Of a stretch of 64,000 nucleotides of DNA, positions 23,101-31,739 are shown one piece after another. How positions within the stretch are numbered: position 1 is the first letter of the stretch; every line of letters begins with the position of its first letter. Below the pieces are notes generated by a model. That model did not search any database and was not told the DNA's origin. It saw only the letters and a list, made by a program, of their open reading frames with translations. This DNA is from Dendrolimus kikuchii (taxonomy: Eukaryota; Arthropoda; Insecta; Lepidoptera; Lasiocampidae). The stretch covers positions 7,871,501 through 7,935,500 of the forward strand of contig CM034412.1 of NCBI GenBank assembly GCA_019925095.2, read 5' to 3'. The translations under genes were made by a program, and so were the position numbers.

Positions 23101-26100
23101 CAAAAGTAGTTTACTATAACTCGAAAACTACGTGGTAATTACCATAATTTAACACAATTACCAATTTACACATATGTATGGTATATACTTAGTAATATAA
23201 TGTTGTTTACACAAAGAACACAATTTACACATAGACCATGTTGACTGCCCCCTCTCCGGCTGTGTTGTGAATATGGACAGGAAAGTATGAAAGAGATAAA
23301 GCGAACATGCTGTCAGGCGTTTATATAGGTATACATGGCTACCACCCCTGGTATAGAGTATGCCGCCATAACTACCTTGAGTTGTTTTCCGGCATTAGTG
23401 GCCAGGATCCAGTCTTCCTTTAAAGAGCGGCAGTACATTGGTAGCACCTTTGGTTTTACTAATGTCCATAGGCGATAGTAGCCGCTTTCCATTAGGTGGG
23501 CCGTCTACCAGTCTGCTGAACCCATGCAATAAAAAAAATTAAAAACCGTGAACTTCTCTAGATGCAGAATGACAAGGCACATTTTACTACACAGTTGAAA
23601 TCTTTAACATAAACTTGAATCTTCGTTATAATCATAATATATTACAACTACTATTATTAACTTTCAATTAGGATTATACATTATTTAAAAATAAAACTGC
23701 ATAGCAACACATCACTCTTAAAATACCCGCCAAAAACCAATCACGGCTTTTCAATTTAATTCAATGCCATAGAATACCACAAGGTGACTACTGTGAAAAA
23801 ATTGTCTGATAATAAAAAACTGGAACAACCCACTTCCTCTTCTTCCTATCCCATTTTCCCTGTGCCACCGGCCTATTCCATTCGTCTATCCCATTTCTTC
23901 TGTGATCCATCCCAACCTTCCTATCCTGTCTGCTCTATCCCATCCTATAGATTGGCAACGCCTTGGTTTCCCCTCTGGTGTTGCAAACGTCTATAGGCGA
24001 CGGTAACCACTTTCCATTACGTGGGCCGCCTGCCTGTTTCTTTCCTTGATTCACAAAAAAAAATAGTATAAAAAACTTACTTGCATAACAGTGACAGCAC
24101 CATAGGTAATCGCGATCCAGTAGATGGAGCCAAGTAGCACACCTCCGGCGACAAAGGGGGATATTTTGTGGGTGATCTCCTCCATTGCATCCAAAAGTGC
24201 CACAAAAGCACCCATAGAAGGGAAAACCACTATGTATTCGGCCTTACATTGCGGACATAGAACTTTACGTGTGATATTGCCTCTTTGTTTCTCATCGACC
24301 CATCGTTGGAGACAACTTTGATGTACCTAGAACAATTGTATTGTAAGTTTAATTAAGAAGTTAAAACCCTCTAGTCCAGGGACCGATAATAAGGTTGCCG
24401 GTAGGTGCTTGATGAGCAAAGCGTGGGACCGCAATTTATGGCGCAAACTTGGAGAGCCCTACGTCCAGCAGTGGACTGCGATTGGTCGATGTCATATTCT
24501 ATATTATAACATTCTAAAGATCCTGTATCTGTACATTGACGCTATTAAAAAAAACAACTGCGATAGACTATACAAACGATGCAATGTCTATTTGTTCGGG
24601 ATTCATATAAAGACTACTAGGCCGATTTCAATATAGTTTTCACTGGTCGACAGCAAATTCCTAGATTTAAAATCTGCGCTACTTTTTTATCCTGAAAATC
24701 TCGCGGGAACTTTTCTGGGAATGATTTAAAATGGCCAGATTAAAATCATAGACACTTGATGTGTGTAAGAGGCATCTTTCCACAATCAATATTAACCCAG
24801 ATAGAGCCCGAGCGTTACAGTACATCCTACTTTAATCCTTTAAATTTTCACAACAATCTGTTAGTCTGTTTGAAAGGCTGTCAGTAAATCTGTCCGCCAA
24901 AAAGTCTAAAAACGATTTTTATGATTGCATAAAAAGCAGATATTACATAAGTTTTAGCACTTGTTTATACTTGACAGACAGATATTACAATTATTGTATA
25001 CACAATTACTTTTTACGTGTCGTTAATTACATTCTTAAAAAGTATAAAACTAAATATTAAATCACTATTATTTATATTAGTTATAATAGAATATAGCAAT
25101 TTTAGCAATAATTTTAATAAGTAAGATTCGGGTTTCGTTTCTATAATAAGTAATAACCCGAAAACCCAATTATATTCTTAAATCAACCATTGAAATGAAT
25201 AATAATAGATGACGCAATTAATTTGAATTACAAACATACAAAAATAACTTTTAAGGCCTGTAAGTTCAATTGCAGTTTAAACTATGGAATACGTAATCTA
25301 CGGAATGAAAATATGCATGGTTTAAACTTGTGTCCTAAGATCAATTCGAAAATGTGGTGAGAACAAATAAACTTCGTATACTGCTTTTTACATGGCAACA
25401 TTGTCTATTTTATTCACATTTCATTCGTTCCTTCGAAGCATTGTTAGTATTATGGCAACTATTGTTAGCGACAATGGAAAAAAGAGTCGGTCGGGTCGGT
25501 CCTATAATTTATTGCTATTCAATGGGCAGGTACCCACCCACTTTTTTGTCCCCACGCTGCTGTTGTACTTTATTCGGCTATTTGAAGATAGGAGACAAAA
25601 TCTTTTAAATTCATTGACAATGACAAATGCATAGTATAAACCACACAGGAGAGTTTAAGCGACCCTCTGGGTAATTTTAAGCTATTCCATGGTTTAAACT
25701 GTTGTTGATCGACAAACTACCATTTTGATATTACAAAACAATTGGAAACTAAGGATTAAACTTGATTGCATAGCTTAAACTACTATTAATTTTATGGACC
25801 TAACATCATACAATGCTTAGTCTACAGTTTAACATATATGTTTCGTTTATTAATATTCATCCATTTATCTACTTTCCCTATATATGAGTAACTTTACTTG
25901 AAGTATTATAGATGAAATTTGGGAGGAAAATAAACCGGTATAGAATATATGTACCATGTATATTAGAAAAAGATATGAAACTGACAACTATTTGCTAAAT
26001 TACAGTAACTGGTTATCCAGAAATAGTTCATTTTAAGACCAATTTTGCATTCATCAGATAAAAGTTAATCATAGAATAAAGTATAAAATAAAAAATTAAA

Positions 26101-29100
26101 ATTTCACTTGCATCAATAAAACATTTGGATAGTTTCACTTTTGAATACACCCAGGTTATATTTATTCGACTGATAAATTTTATCTGATGATTGAAAAATC
26201 GGCCCTCAAATAAACTTCAAGTTCCTACCAAACAAATGCCATATAACAGGATTTTCAAATTTGCCTTTCATTTGATATTGGTTTACAATGCTAGAATCAG
26301 CAATACATTTATGTAGTGCATGATAAACAAATTGAAAATAAACATTTTTTATCTGAGAGATAAGTATACGTAGCAATATTATACAGACAATACTAACTGA
26401 GTATCATAAATTAAACAGGTCAACAAAATTAAAAAAATAACTATTGCCTTAGATATGTCTGCAGCTTTTTATAATTTCCTGTACAGAATTTGCTAATATA
26501 TTCAAGGAAGTACTGAATTAGCTCTGGTTCTTAAGATTTTTAGAGTGAATTTGAGCATAAAGTGACACTTTCTCTAGTTACATGGTTTAGATTTCCTGAT
26601 AATCTTGAGAATTTGAGTGTGGAACACTCATGTGGAACATAGAGTTCACCAGATTTTCTCTGTTTTTATGTCTATATGTATGAATCCATTATAATAAATC
26701 ATAAATGCTATGAGTTTGCACAATGCCTTTCAAAATGTGAAAAAAATGAGGGGGAATAATTCAGACCAGGAGATTCCGAATATGCAATATTTAGAATTTT
26801 TGTCTATCTGTCAGTTAGAGCATCACATGAAAATTACTGAACAGATTTAAATGGAAGTCAAAGTAATTTATTTTGTGTATACAGGTTTGTCCATAATTAT
26901 AACAATTTAAGAAACTTCACATAAAGCTAGTGTTACAAGATGTCCACCACGGTAGTCATGAGAACCATAGTGTATATTAATATCACATAGACAATCGTCA
27001 TAGGTAATAATTTTAGTCGATTAATCAAATCATCTGATAAGATGATTCAATTTATAATTAAATTACCATTTTCTACCAGTTAATTAATTTTATAAGCCCA
27101 CTAAATTATCTAGAAGACAATACTAGTCACTGATGCACTAAATTATCTAGAAGATATTTAGTGTATTATCTCTAATATATAAAATTCTCGTGTCACAGTT
27201 TTCGTTGCCATACTCCTCCGAAACGGCTTGACCGATTTTGATGAAATTTTTTGTGCTTATCCGGTATCTATGAGAATCGGCCAACATCTATTTTTCATCC
27301 CCCTAAATGTTAGGGGTAGTCCACCCCTAAATTTTATTTTTTATTTTTTAGACAAAATTTTTAATTTCTATTTTTTTATGATACAACATACAAAAATACA
27401 TACAACCCTAAATTTTCACCCCTCTACGATCAACCCCTATTTTTTATTTGTTAATTATAAACTTTAAAATCTTTTGGCAAGATTTTTAATCTTATTTTGT
27501 CATGACCTAGAATAAAAAAAATATATTACTCTTTTAGATTCACAATTAGAACCGGTAGGTGGCGCTGAGATCGGGTTCTGGAATCCTCCTAATCACCTGA
27601 AGCGAATTTGGTGATTTTGTTTTTGTGTGTTTGAGTGGGTACCGGGATGGTTTAGATTCGCAATTAGAACCGGTACATTCAATAAAATATTATTTAGATT
27701 TTTTAAAATATTAAAGTGACTATTTAATTCAGTCTTGTATTTTTACATCTTAAAGATATTTAACTAATTAATTTGCCTCAACATATTTTTATAATCTCTT
27801 ATAGTTTATTCTCACTTCTTAATGTTGGTGAAAATAAATGTATAATTATATTAAACTACAGCTTTAGAGGTTTTTCTAACCCTAGTACCAAGAAAACCCT
27901 TCTTTATTTAGCCAGTAAGCTTTCACTGGATTACACTGCATTAAATTTATATCTAGGCACTATTCACTCCCAGATTTCCTTTATTATATTTCGCAATCCA
28001 TTCCATTTTTCAGGATAAAAAGTATTCAATGTCCATTCTTTGTATTGAAACTACATATATGCCAAATTTCAGTAAAAATTGTCCTGAAGGTTTTCCACAA
28101 AAGCGTAACAGACAAACAAATTTAGTTTCACATTTACAATATTAGAGTGTGGAATCTTATATTAGTAAAATAAAACCTAGTTGCTAAAATCAGTAATGTC
28201 AGAAAAAATTCAGTTAGTAAAGTAAAAAAGTGTTAAATAATCTTAAAAGTATTAAAAATTTTCAGTCTCAAAAAAGTTATAGTATCAAAAACTACTGAAA
28301 ACTATTGAGAACTATTGTAAACTATCGAAGCACCAATCAAAGCTATTAAATAGTACCAATACATATTGAAGAGTACCAAAAGGTATTGAAGAGTACCAAA
28401 AAATGTCGAAGAGTAATGAAAAGTATTGAAGAGTATGGAAAGAAAAGAAAATTATTGGAAAGAACCGAAAAGTATTGAAATGTACCAAAAAGTTCAGAAG
28501 TGTGAAAATATCATTAATAGTCATTATTACTCAGTAGGTGGAGTAGTAGGCACTATTTGGAAATTGTCCCACTTTCCAGGATAACATTTACTTAATTTTA
28601 TCTATCCCATTTTCCAGAATTAAAAGTATCCTATGTCAATTCTCAATATTGAATCTACTCATATACCAAATTTCAGCCAAATTGGTTCAATAACTCTTCT
28701 GTAAAAGCATAACAGACAGACTAAGTTATTCTCACATTTATAATATTAATAGGGATATTGTAATTACACAGCTAACAGACCCATGTTTCAATTATGTGTT
28801 ATTTAAATAATTTATATTTGAAGGGTAGCATACATCACTTTTTCTAACATATAGTTATGTTGTGAAGGCAAATTTGTGGTGAAATTGGCACATTAATATA
28901 GTTAATGAGTGAAGCTCACAAATTTATCTTGAACAAGCTTAAGATGTGGGATGTTTAACATACAATGTGTTTACATCAGCATATTAAATTTCACAAAAGT
29001 TCTCAATGTTACTAATACAGCAAGTCCGAAATAAATCTTCAGGATAAATTTAACTTACCTTTCACAAGAATCCACAACAATCACAAATTTATCGTATTTA

Positions 29101-29454
29101 GACTGTTATCTTTCCTTTTAATGTCAATAAAAATATAGATTCAGGCAAGTAATTAATTAATTTAGTTTTAATAATTAACTGCTAGCTAGTGCAGCCTGAT
29201 TAATATACACGCTTTCACTCATTTACTACACTAACAGTTGAAATAATAAAATATTAGTCATTTTGTAAGGTACTTACCCATTTTGTTGTTCCAATACATT
29301 TGCACGGTTGCACCCAAGCTGCAAGTCTGTCATCAGCCTCTGTAGCAAAACAAACCCAACAGGATTTAGCATTTGAATCATCAGTGGGTTGTAAAGCCTG
29401 TGAACTCCCATCGTTGGTTGCCTGTCCTCCTGACACTACCTTTTCACCAGACAT
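10798..29454 (-). CDS. MARCHF5: E3 ubiquitin-protein ligase MARCH5, four-exon gene (span)
   Basis: Joining the four exons gives a 328-residue protein matching MARCH5, known as a mitochondrial outer-membrane E3 ligase that ubiquitinates fission/fusion and quality-control proteins. A C4HC3 RING-CH domain is complete: C32, C35, C51, C53, H61, C64, C83, C86. Four hydrophobic segments follow at about 116-141, 156-175, 234-252 and 262-280. MARCH5 landmarks such as CWVCFATE, RTLLGG and RKILDY are present. The start used is the ATG at 29454, with A at -3. Upstream in frame there is no other ATG before the exon leaves recognisable sequence. All junctions are GT-AG with phases 0, 0 and 2 that keep the frame. 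The protein is longer than the human one (278 aa), with extra length in the N-terminus, the residue 206-230 linker and a Ser/Thr/Asp-rich tail. Confidence 0.95.
11171..11600. other. MARCH5 intron 3, distal part
   Basis: Intron sequence between exon 4 and the mariner fragment. Unremarkable AT-rich DNA. The boundary near 11600 is where mariner homology ends abruptly. Confidence 0.4.
11605..11950 (-). pseudogene. Mariner transposase N-terminal fragment
   Basis: Minus-strand translation gives QKRTVQARKKLTHVYGGVLT, then RQCQNWFAKFRSGNFDVED and APRSGRPVE. It then runs through a helix-turn-helix-like region (RRITTREIGLRLNLS, TVYDHLKGLGL) to KLDVWVPH. These are landmarks of mariner-family DNA-binding domains. 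The catalytic DDD half is absent: homology stops at VPH (about 11605) and the frame continues 22 codons into unrelated DNA. No start Met is visible. A 5' remnant inside the last MARCH5 intron. Confidence 0.85.
12128..12380 (+). mobile_element. tRNA-derived SINE, copy 1 (diverged)
   Basis: About 80% identical by eye to the copy at 12972. A tRNA-like head has a degenerate A box (GAGCGAGCTGAACAG) and a B box GTTCGATTCG. A non-tRNA body follows (CGGCCCCAGAG, ATAACACAAGCGTAACTTGC), then a TTTA/TTA-rich tail. It lies in MARCH5 intron 3. Confidence 0.8.
12972..13221 (+). mobile_element. tRNA-derived SINE, copy 2
   Basis: Head with A-box-like TGGTTGAGCGGGCTAAGCC and a near-consensus B box GGTTCGATCCC, the RNA polymerase III promoter layout of tRNA-derived SINEs. 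Body shared with copy 1. Ends in (ATT)n. Better preserved than copy 1, hence probably younger. Confidence 0.85.
13392..13688. mobile_element. MITE with 24-bp TIRs, host of a nested MITE
   Basis: Left end 13392-13415 and inverted right end 13665-13688 match at 21 of 24 positions (core TTTTTAATTACC). Sub-terminal GACAGCTGC and GGCAGCTGCC are also mirrored. A second inverted-repeat element sits inside it at 13494-13612. The right end is only 103 bp from MARCH5 exon 3. Confidence 0.7.
13494..13612. mobile_element. Nested 119-bp MITE (TAGTGTTGTA ends)
   Basis: TAGTGTTGTAATATGGCTC at the left is mirrored by GAGCCATACTACAACACTA at the right. Arms of about 38 bp leave a short loop, so the whole element can fold into a hairpin. 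It interrupts the outer MITE. Confidence 0.75.
13791..13981 (-). CDS. MARCHF5: MARCH5 exon 3 (residues 142-204, second membrane segment)
   Basis: Acceptor tttccag, donor gtatgt. Encodes VVGHREGLEMMESADPLVLL, then a LPTIPVTLISAK hydrophobic stretch and a NWEDSVLLFLRKY segment typical of the region between MARCH5 membrane spans. Length 191 bp, ending phase 2 (AA carried over to complete Asn205 in exon 4). Confidence 0.93.
14135..14380 (+). repeat. Interspersed repeat of about 245 bp, copy 1
   Basis: Aligns by eye with 62761-63003 from ACAGTACACGCAAA to TTAAGTTTTGC. Shared blocks include CGAGTGAAGT/CGACTGAAGT, AATGTTAA.TTTATTA and TCCGTCTGTGAA. No TIRs or tail identified; family unknown. Lies in MARCH5 intron 2. 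Confidence 0.7.
14381..16500. other. MARCH5 intron 2 DNA with one strong hairpin
   Basis: AT-rich, no exon or repeat recognised except the perfect hairpin at 15019-15050. Confidence 0.5.
15019..15050. repeat. Perfect 14-bp-arm hairpin with mirrored ATGCAAAT
   Basis: TTATGCAAATGGCT, loop TTAT, AGCCATTTGCATAA. Each arm contains the octamer ATGCAAAT (POU-factor consensus) in opposite orientation. Function unknown. Confidence 0.7.
16501..16800 (-). mobile_element. LINE-tailed SINE-like repeat, copy a (full length)
   Basis: Read on the minus strand it starts ATCCGTGCAGGAATGGAGAA, has GGCCAGGCGGCCTGTCGTA, CCTGGTCTAAAGTATGACGC and CAGTCTCCCTTAAGAGAGCA blocks, and ends CAATAAA plus A-rich DNA. The last 100 bp (GATGGTAACCGCTTTC-type) matches the 3' end of Jockey-like LINEs, as if it borrows LINE machinery. 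At least seven further copies or fragments are in the window. Confidence 0.75.
16802..16854. repeat. Near-perfect palindrome, 25-bp arms, 3-bp loop
   Basis: Arms 16802-16826 and 16830-16854 are exact reverse complements around ATC (outer ACAGCCAGAT..., inner ...AATAAAG). It begins immediately at the promoter end of the repeat copy at 16501-16800. Confidence 0.85.
17052..17148. mobile_element. 97-bp hairpin MITE, copy 1
   Basis: CGGTCTTATTCATAGAGAGT at the left is mirrored exactly at the right (ends 17148). The second copy at 61574-61670 has the same 97-bp length and the same terminal CGGTCTTATTCAT. The whole element folds on itself. Confidence 0.85.
17153..17415 (-). mobile_element. CCCGGG-rich interspersed repeat, copy 1
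   Basis: On the minus strand it runs from ACTAGCGTATGCCCGTGACT to a TTCTAGAATTTTATAATATT-type end. It has the family signature ATCGGTCCAGTAGATTTTAC, GTGAATCCCGAATAAACAGA. Related copies: 24500-24735, 30483-31735, 36049-36820, 36822-37675 and 48467-48935. Confidence 0.7.
17416..19874. other. MARCH5 intron 2 DNA
   Basis: No exon or assignable repeat seen, apart from a hairpin at 19387-19423 with 13-bp arms CCTATACAACATA/TATGTTGTATAGG around an 11-bp loop. Confidence 0.45.
19875..20240 (+). mobile_element. LINE-tailed SINE-like repeat, copy b, interrupted
   Basis: Starts ATCCGTGCAGG and ends CATGCAATAAAAAAAATAAA. At about 20008-20060 it is interrupted by TACATACATACATAACTTCA and the GCCAGTTCCCTTGCGGGG motif, a fragment of the RTE-like tail family. 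After this the host motif GGTATAGAGTAT appears a second time, like a target duplication. Confidence 0.75.
20008..20060 (-). mobile_element. RTE-like 3' tail fragment nested in copy b
   Basis: CATACATACATAACTTCACG, GCCAGTTCCCTTGCGGGGTA and GGCACGAAC are the reverse of the tail seen at 21344-21471 and 63152-63280. It is flanked by two copies of CGGTATAGAGTA, one from the host repeat on each side, consistent with a target-site duplication. Confidence 0.65.
20509..21100 (+). pseudogene. Jockey/CR1-like LINE ORF2 C-terminal remnant
   Basis: Translation in shifting frames gives LGIDIANDMQFRGHLVGKAK, LASKKLGVLNRCKKYFTPQQ, RLVLYKAQMRPFIEYCSHL, IQRRAVRVADDHGR and LGLRRDLASICVFYQLYNGE, CSEELFNHFK. This is the familiar C-terminal region after the reverse transcriptase of Jockey-type LINEs. 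Frameshifts near 20660 and 20830 and stops break it. A matching LINE tail (GACGATAACCGCTTTCCACC) follows at about 21160. Confidence 0.8.
21344..21471 (+). mobile_element. RTE-like LINE 3' tail, copy 2
   Basis: From GCATGACAAGAGTTACGAAT through GCAAGTGAGGTGTGTAAGAA and CAAGGGAACTGGCGTGAAGT to TATGTATATATGTATG. Nearly identical to 63152-63280, including the shared 5' break point, and related to 37276-37383. It ends in a short TATG microsatellite as RTE-clade LINEs do. Confidence 0.7.
21801..22087 (-). mobile_element. LINE-tailed SINE-like repeat, copy c
   Basis: Reverse orientation, full length apart from small gaps. Very close to copy a, with the same promoter-end CCTGCACGGAT and the same LINE-derived tail. 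Confidence 0.75.
22436..22545 (+). repeat. LINE 3' end fragment
   Basis: GGTTACCGTCACCTATGGAC, then CCTTTTTGAGGAGCCTCATA, TTGTAGCACTCTGGGAATAC. The same two-part tail recurs, decayed, at 47525-47645, 50205-50705 and 56410-56560. Confidence 0.55.
22617..22730. repeat. Direct repeat, 72-bp period
   Basis: GCCTGTTTCTCCACGTCTCA begins at 22617 and again at 22689, each followed by TTACCACTTACTAAA. Two copies only. Confidence 0.7.
23333..23541 (+). mobile_element. LINE-tailed SINE-like repeat, copy d (5'-truncated)
   Basis: Begins inside the family at ATGGCTACCACCCCTGGTAT and ends CATGCAATAAAAAAAATT. 5' truncation with an intact A-rich 3' end is the pattern of target-primed reverse transcription. 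Confidence 0.75.
23630..23755. repeat. Single diverged arm of the foldback element
   Basis: ATATATTACAACTACTATTA, AAAATAAAACTGCATAGCAA and ACCCGCCAAAAACC follow the order of the arm at 33780-33880. A lone arm suggests a truncated or rearranged copy of the element at 33581-34760. Confidence 0.5.
23980..24063 (+). repeat. LINE tail fragment
   Basis: TGTTGCAAACGTCTATAGGC, GACGGTAACCACTTTCCATT and GTGGGCCGCCTGCCTGTTTC, then A9. It sits 18 bp from the donor side of MARCH5 exon 2. Confidence 0.6.
24081..24326 (-). CDS. MARCHF5: MARCH5 exon 2 (residues 60-141, second half of RING-CH and first membrane segment)
   Basis: Preceded by acceptor ttctag and followed by donor gtaagt. Encodes VHQSCLQRWVDEKQRGN, then the CPQC zinc ligands and a hydrophobic span ending in GSIYWIAITYGAVTVMQ. 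It is exactly 82 codons, phase 0 at both ends. It contains His61 and Cys64 of the RING-CH. Confidence 0.95.
24395..24490 (+). repeat. RTE-like LINE 3' coding end fragment
   Basis: GCGTGGGACCGCAATTTATG, GCGCAAACTTGGAGAGCCCT, ACGTCCAGCAGTGGACTGCG: the 'GERYVQQWT'-type C-terminal end seen in RTE-like elements. A second copy is at 51690-51800. Confidence 0.55.
24500..24735 (-). mobile_element. CCCGGG-rich interspersed repeat, copy 2
   Basis: Same terminal segment as copy 1 in reverse: TTCGGGATTCATATAAAGAC, TACTAGGCCGATTTCAATAT and the CTCGCGGGAACTTTTCTGGG block. Truncated at its far end. Confidence 0.6.
24736..26034. other. MARCH5 intron 1 DNA
   Basis: No exon found. GTTTAAAC or near-matches recur at about 25280, 25320 and 25695, and related TTTAAAC/TTAAAC words nearby. 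This may be a decayed inverted-repeat element, not resolved. Confidence 0.4.
26035..26206. mobile_element. MITE with CATCAGATAAAA inverted ends, copy 1
   Basis: AAGACCAATTTTGCATTCAT with CAGATAAAAGTTAATCATAG at the left is mirrored by TATCTGATGATTGAAAAATC and GGCCCT at the right. A second copy is at 46335-46512. Confidence 0.65.
26207..27168. other. MARCH5 intron 1 DNA, nothing recognised
   Basis: AT-rich. A 19-bp direct repeat (CTAAATTATCTAGAAGA.AT) occurs at about 27100 and 27138. Confidence 0.4.
27169..27678 (+). mobile_element. Helitron-like element, 3'-incomplete
   Basis: Begins TCTCTAATATATAAAATTCT then CGTGTCACAGTTTTCGTTGC and GGCTTGACCGATTTTGATGA, a 5' end type I associate with arthropod Helitrons. 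The internal repeat (AATTAGAACCGGTAGGTGGC, GATTTTGTTTTTGTGTGTTT) also occurs in the element at 48999-49314. The CTAG-type 3' end is missing. Confidence 0.55.
28010..28155 (+). repeat. Interspersed repeat P, copy 1
   Basis: ATATGCCAAATTTCAGTAAA, AAGCGTAACAGACAAACAAA, TCACATTTACAATATTAG. This 3' end (ACAGACAGA ... TTTATAATATTA) is shared with 28590-28755 and, reversed, 39955-40160. It is a pattern widespread in arthropod genomes whose parent element I cannot name. Confidence 0.6.
28290..28505. repeat. Purine-rich degenerate tandem repeat
   Basis: Loose repeats of TATTGAAGAGTACCAAAA with period of about 17-19 bp. Flanked on both sides by copies of repeat P. Confidence 0.7.
28590..28755 (+). repeat. 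Interspersed repeat P, copy 2
   Basis: Same order of motifs as copy 1 (CATATACCAAATTTCAGCCA, GCATAACAGACAGACTAAGT, CACATTTATAATATTAATAG). Confidence 0.6.
29278..29454 (-). CDS. MARCHF5: MARCH5 exon 1 (residues 1-59, first half of RING-CH)
   Basis: Encodes a Ser/Gly/Asn-rich 30-residue N-terminus, then CWVCFATEADDRLAAWVQPC and CKCIGTTKW. It ends with a complete Trp codon followed by the donor gtaagt (29277-29272). The next exon starts with Val-His, restoring the family's KWVH motif across the intron. Confidence 0.95.
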
Positions 29455-30480
29455 TATCAACTGCGTCTCACAACAAAAATTAAATAAGCGTATAAACAAT
29501 TCACGCGTGTTCAACTACGCCGAACCACACTAATTGCAATCATACACGGTCCTATGACGTAAAAGTCATAATTTAATGGGGAAACTATAAAAAATACTTG
29601 TATTAAGCGAACACAGCTGTTTTAGCAACATTCATTGGAAATTGGAATTTTGTCATCAAGCATCAAGAGATGTGACATAATGAAAATATCGACAAGTTCT
29701 AAAATAAATTTTAATATTATATTCTTGATATCGATAAAACAATTCATAAAATCGAATAGATATTGTTCTATCTGAAAGATGTTTTATAATCGATATATTA
29801 ACAACGGTGTTTTATTAATAATATTTTATTAACTATGTAAGAAAAAAATATATAACTCTGTTTCATTTCCCTCAGGTAATATATAATATAATAATTTACA
29901 TTCAAAACAAAATTCAATATATAAATAATTATTTTTTGTAGTTAAATTGAAAAAAAAAAGGAACCAAATTGTCCATCCGTCTCTCTATCGGTCTGTCTAT
30001 GCAACAACTGCTAAGTTTATATAGTTAAATAAAATTGAATAGAAAGAAGTAATCTATAACATGCAAGTAAAACTAGAAAAACATAAAGATCAAGAGTGAT
30101 TGTCATTTATGTAATTGATGGTTTAATTATTTTTCAGTATACGTATAGTCGTGTAGAGTCTCCTTAGACAGATCTCTACAAATCTTGACAATAGATAGAT
30201 AGATAAATAACAGTTTATTGTATACCATTACAGAAAACTTGCGAACCTTATTGGAAATATGTACAAAGGCCGGTCTTATCGCTAAAAAGCGATCGCTTCC
30301 AGACAACCCGTACCAAAAATAATGTTCCATAAAGATTTTTTTATTTAAAGTAATAGGTGACGAGATGTTAGGTCCTAAAGTCGTAATAATTAAATAATTA
30401 ATTAAACCATGATAGAGCTTTAAAAATACGTCCAACTAGTTGAACGATGAGTTTTGAGATAATTATACACTATTTTGGAT
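29455..30480. other. Upstream flank of MARCH5
   Basis: Contains the 5' UTR and presumably the promoter of the minus-strand MARCH5 gene. No TATA box or other core element could be fixed. A TGACGTAA half-CRE-like site lies near 29556. Nothing else is recognised. Confidence 0.4.
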
Positions 30481-30482
30481 TC

Positions 30483-31735
30483 AATGATTTAAAATTTTAT
30501 AGCCAAACTAGGATTTGCCCGCAAATTCGTCCACGCTGAACAGGTGACAAAAATTACAGTTATTTCACCCATATTTAAAATATGGTTATTTCCGGCAAGG
30601 CAATGAATGTTTAGTATTAAAATACATGCAAAAATACAAAACCCGAAATAAGCAATGTAACTAAAGACATACAAAACTACAACTGATATGCTAAAGATGT
30701 ATAGTAAATATAGAAACGGTTTTAACAAGCAAGTTCTAAAATCACGTGGTTTTGAAATTAGGAAATCCCGGGAAATACAAAAAGTTCCAGAATACTCAGA
30801 TATGAAAATTATTACATAGTGACCATGCCGTAATAAGAGTAAAGTGGCAAGTTTTCATGTTATTTTGAGCTATGTGATCGATTCTTAGAAAAAGCCCTTG
30901 TATTCCCAGGATATAGTGTACCGCAGCAATTAAAAAAGGACGCGAATTAAAAAGCTATCAACCAATATTTATACACCCTAACCATTTTAAGCCACTCCTG
31001 GGAAAATTCAAGTTAAACTGTTTTTCTAGTGAAATCGTATAGGAATTAGCTAATATTTGTGCAACCTAATTAATTTATGCCATTCCCGGGAAAATTTCCG
31101 CAGGATTACCGGGATAAAAAGTATTGCAGCGCATGAAAAAGAATGTAAAGTATTGTTTATGTATAAGTCGTATACAAATCAAATAATTTGTATGCATAAT
31201 AACCACTTTAAGCACTCCCTGGGAAATTCGAGCAGAATTTCCAAGACAAAAGTATGGCAGTATTTAAAAAGGAATGTAGTGTACTAGTGAAAACTGTGCC
31301 GGAATAAACAATTTTTATGCACCCCAAAAACTTCAAACCGCTCCTAGGAAACGTTCCGTGGGATTCCCGGGATAAAAAATATCACATATTTTATTATATA
31401 AAATTTGTTATGAATGAAAAACTCGCACTGTAATTCAATTTTTTTTTTAGTTTGACTTCTTTAAATATTTCCCGAAAAAATTCCGCTGCATTTCTGGAAT
31501 AAAAATTAGCACAAATCTTTAGTCTAAAATTTGCTATCGATCATCTTAAGCCGCATCGAAATCGGTCCAGTAGTTTTTACGTAAATCTCAAAAAAACAGA
31601 CAAACAAGAAATCTATAAAATATTGCATCGTGTTCTCCATCGTTTATAAAGTGGATTCCAGTTGTTTTTTTTTATATAGCTTCAGCATACATACACGGAA
31701 TTTTTAGAATTTTATAATATTATAAATTATAATAG
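30483..31735 (+). mobile_element. CCCGGG-rich interspersed repeat, copy 3 (longest)
   Basis: Starts with a GGATTTGCCCGCAAATTCGT-type head and ends near a TTTAGAATTTTATAATATTA motif. Inside, a segment of about 130-150 bp (CTCCTGGGAAAATTC, GATAAAAAGTAT.GCAGC, GTGAAAACTGTGC, TAATTTTTATGCACC) is repeated about four times with divergence. No ORF of note. Confidence 0.65.
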
Positions 31736-31739
31736 TAAC

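Noticed and set aside
24124..24321. Plus-strand open frame of 65 codons
   Set aside because: It is the antisense of MARCH5 exon 2, which has splice sites, zinc ligands and family similarity on the minus strand.
25354..25634. Overlapping frames of 80-84 codons in MARCH5 intron 1
   Set aside because: Neither has recognisable similarity. Both are in the gene's intron on the opposite strand with no supporting signal.
29455..29514. Longer N-terminus for MARCH5 starting at a TTG codon at 29514
   Set aside because: TTG is not a normal eukaryotic start. The ATG at 29454 has A at -3 and gives a family-like start.
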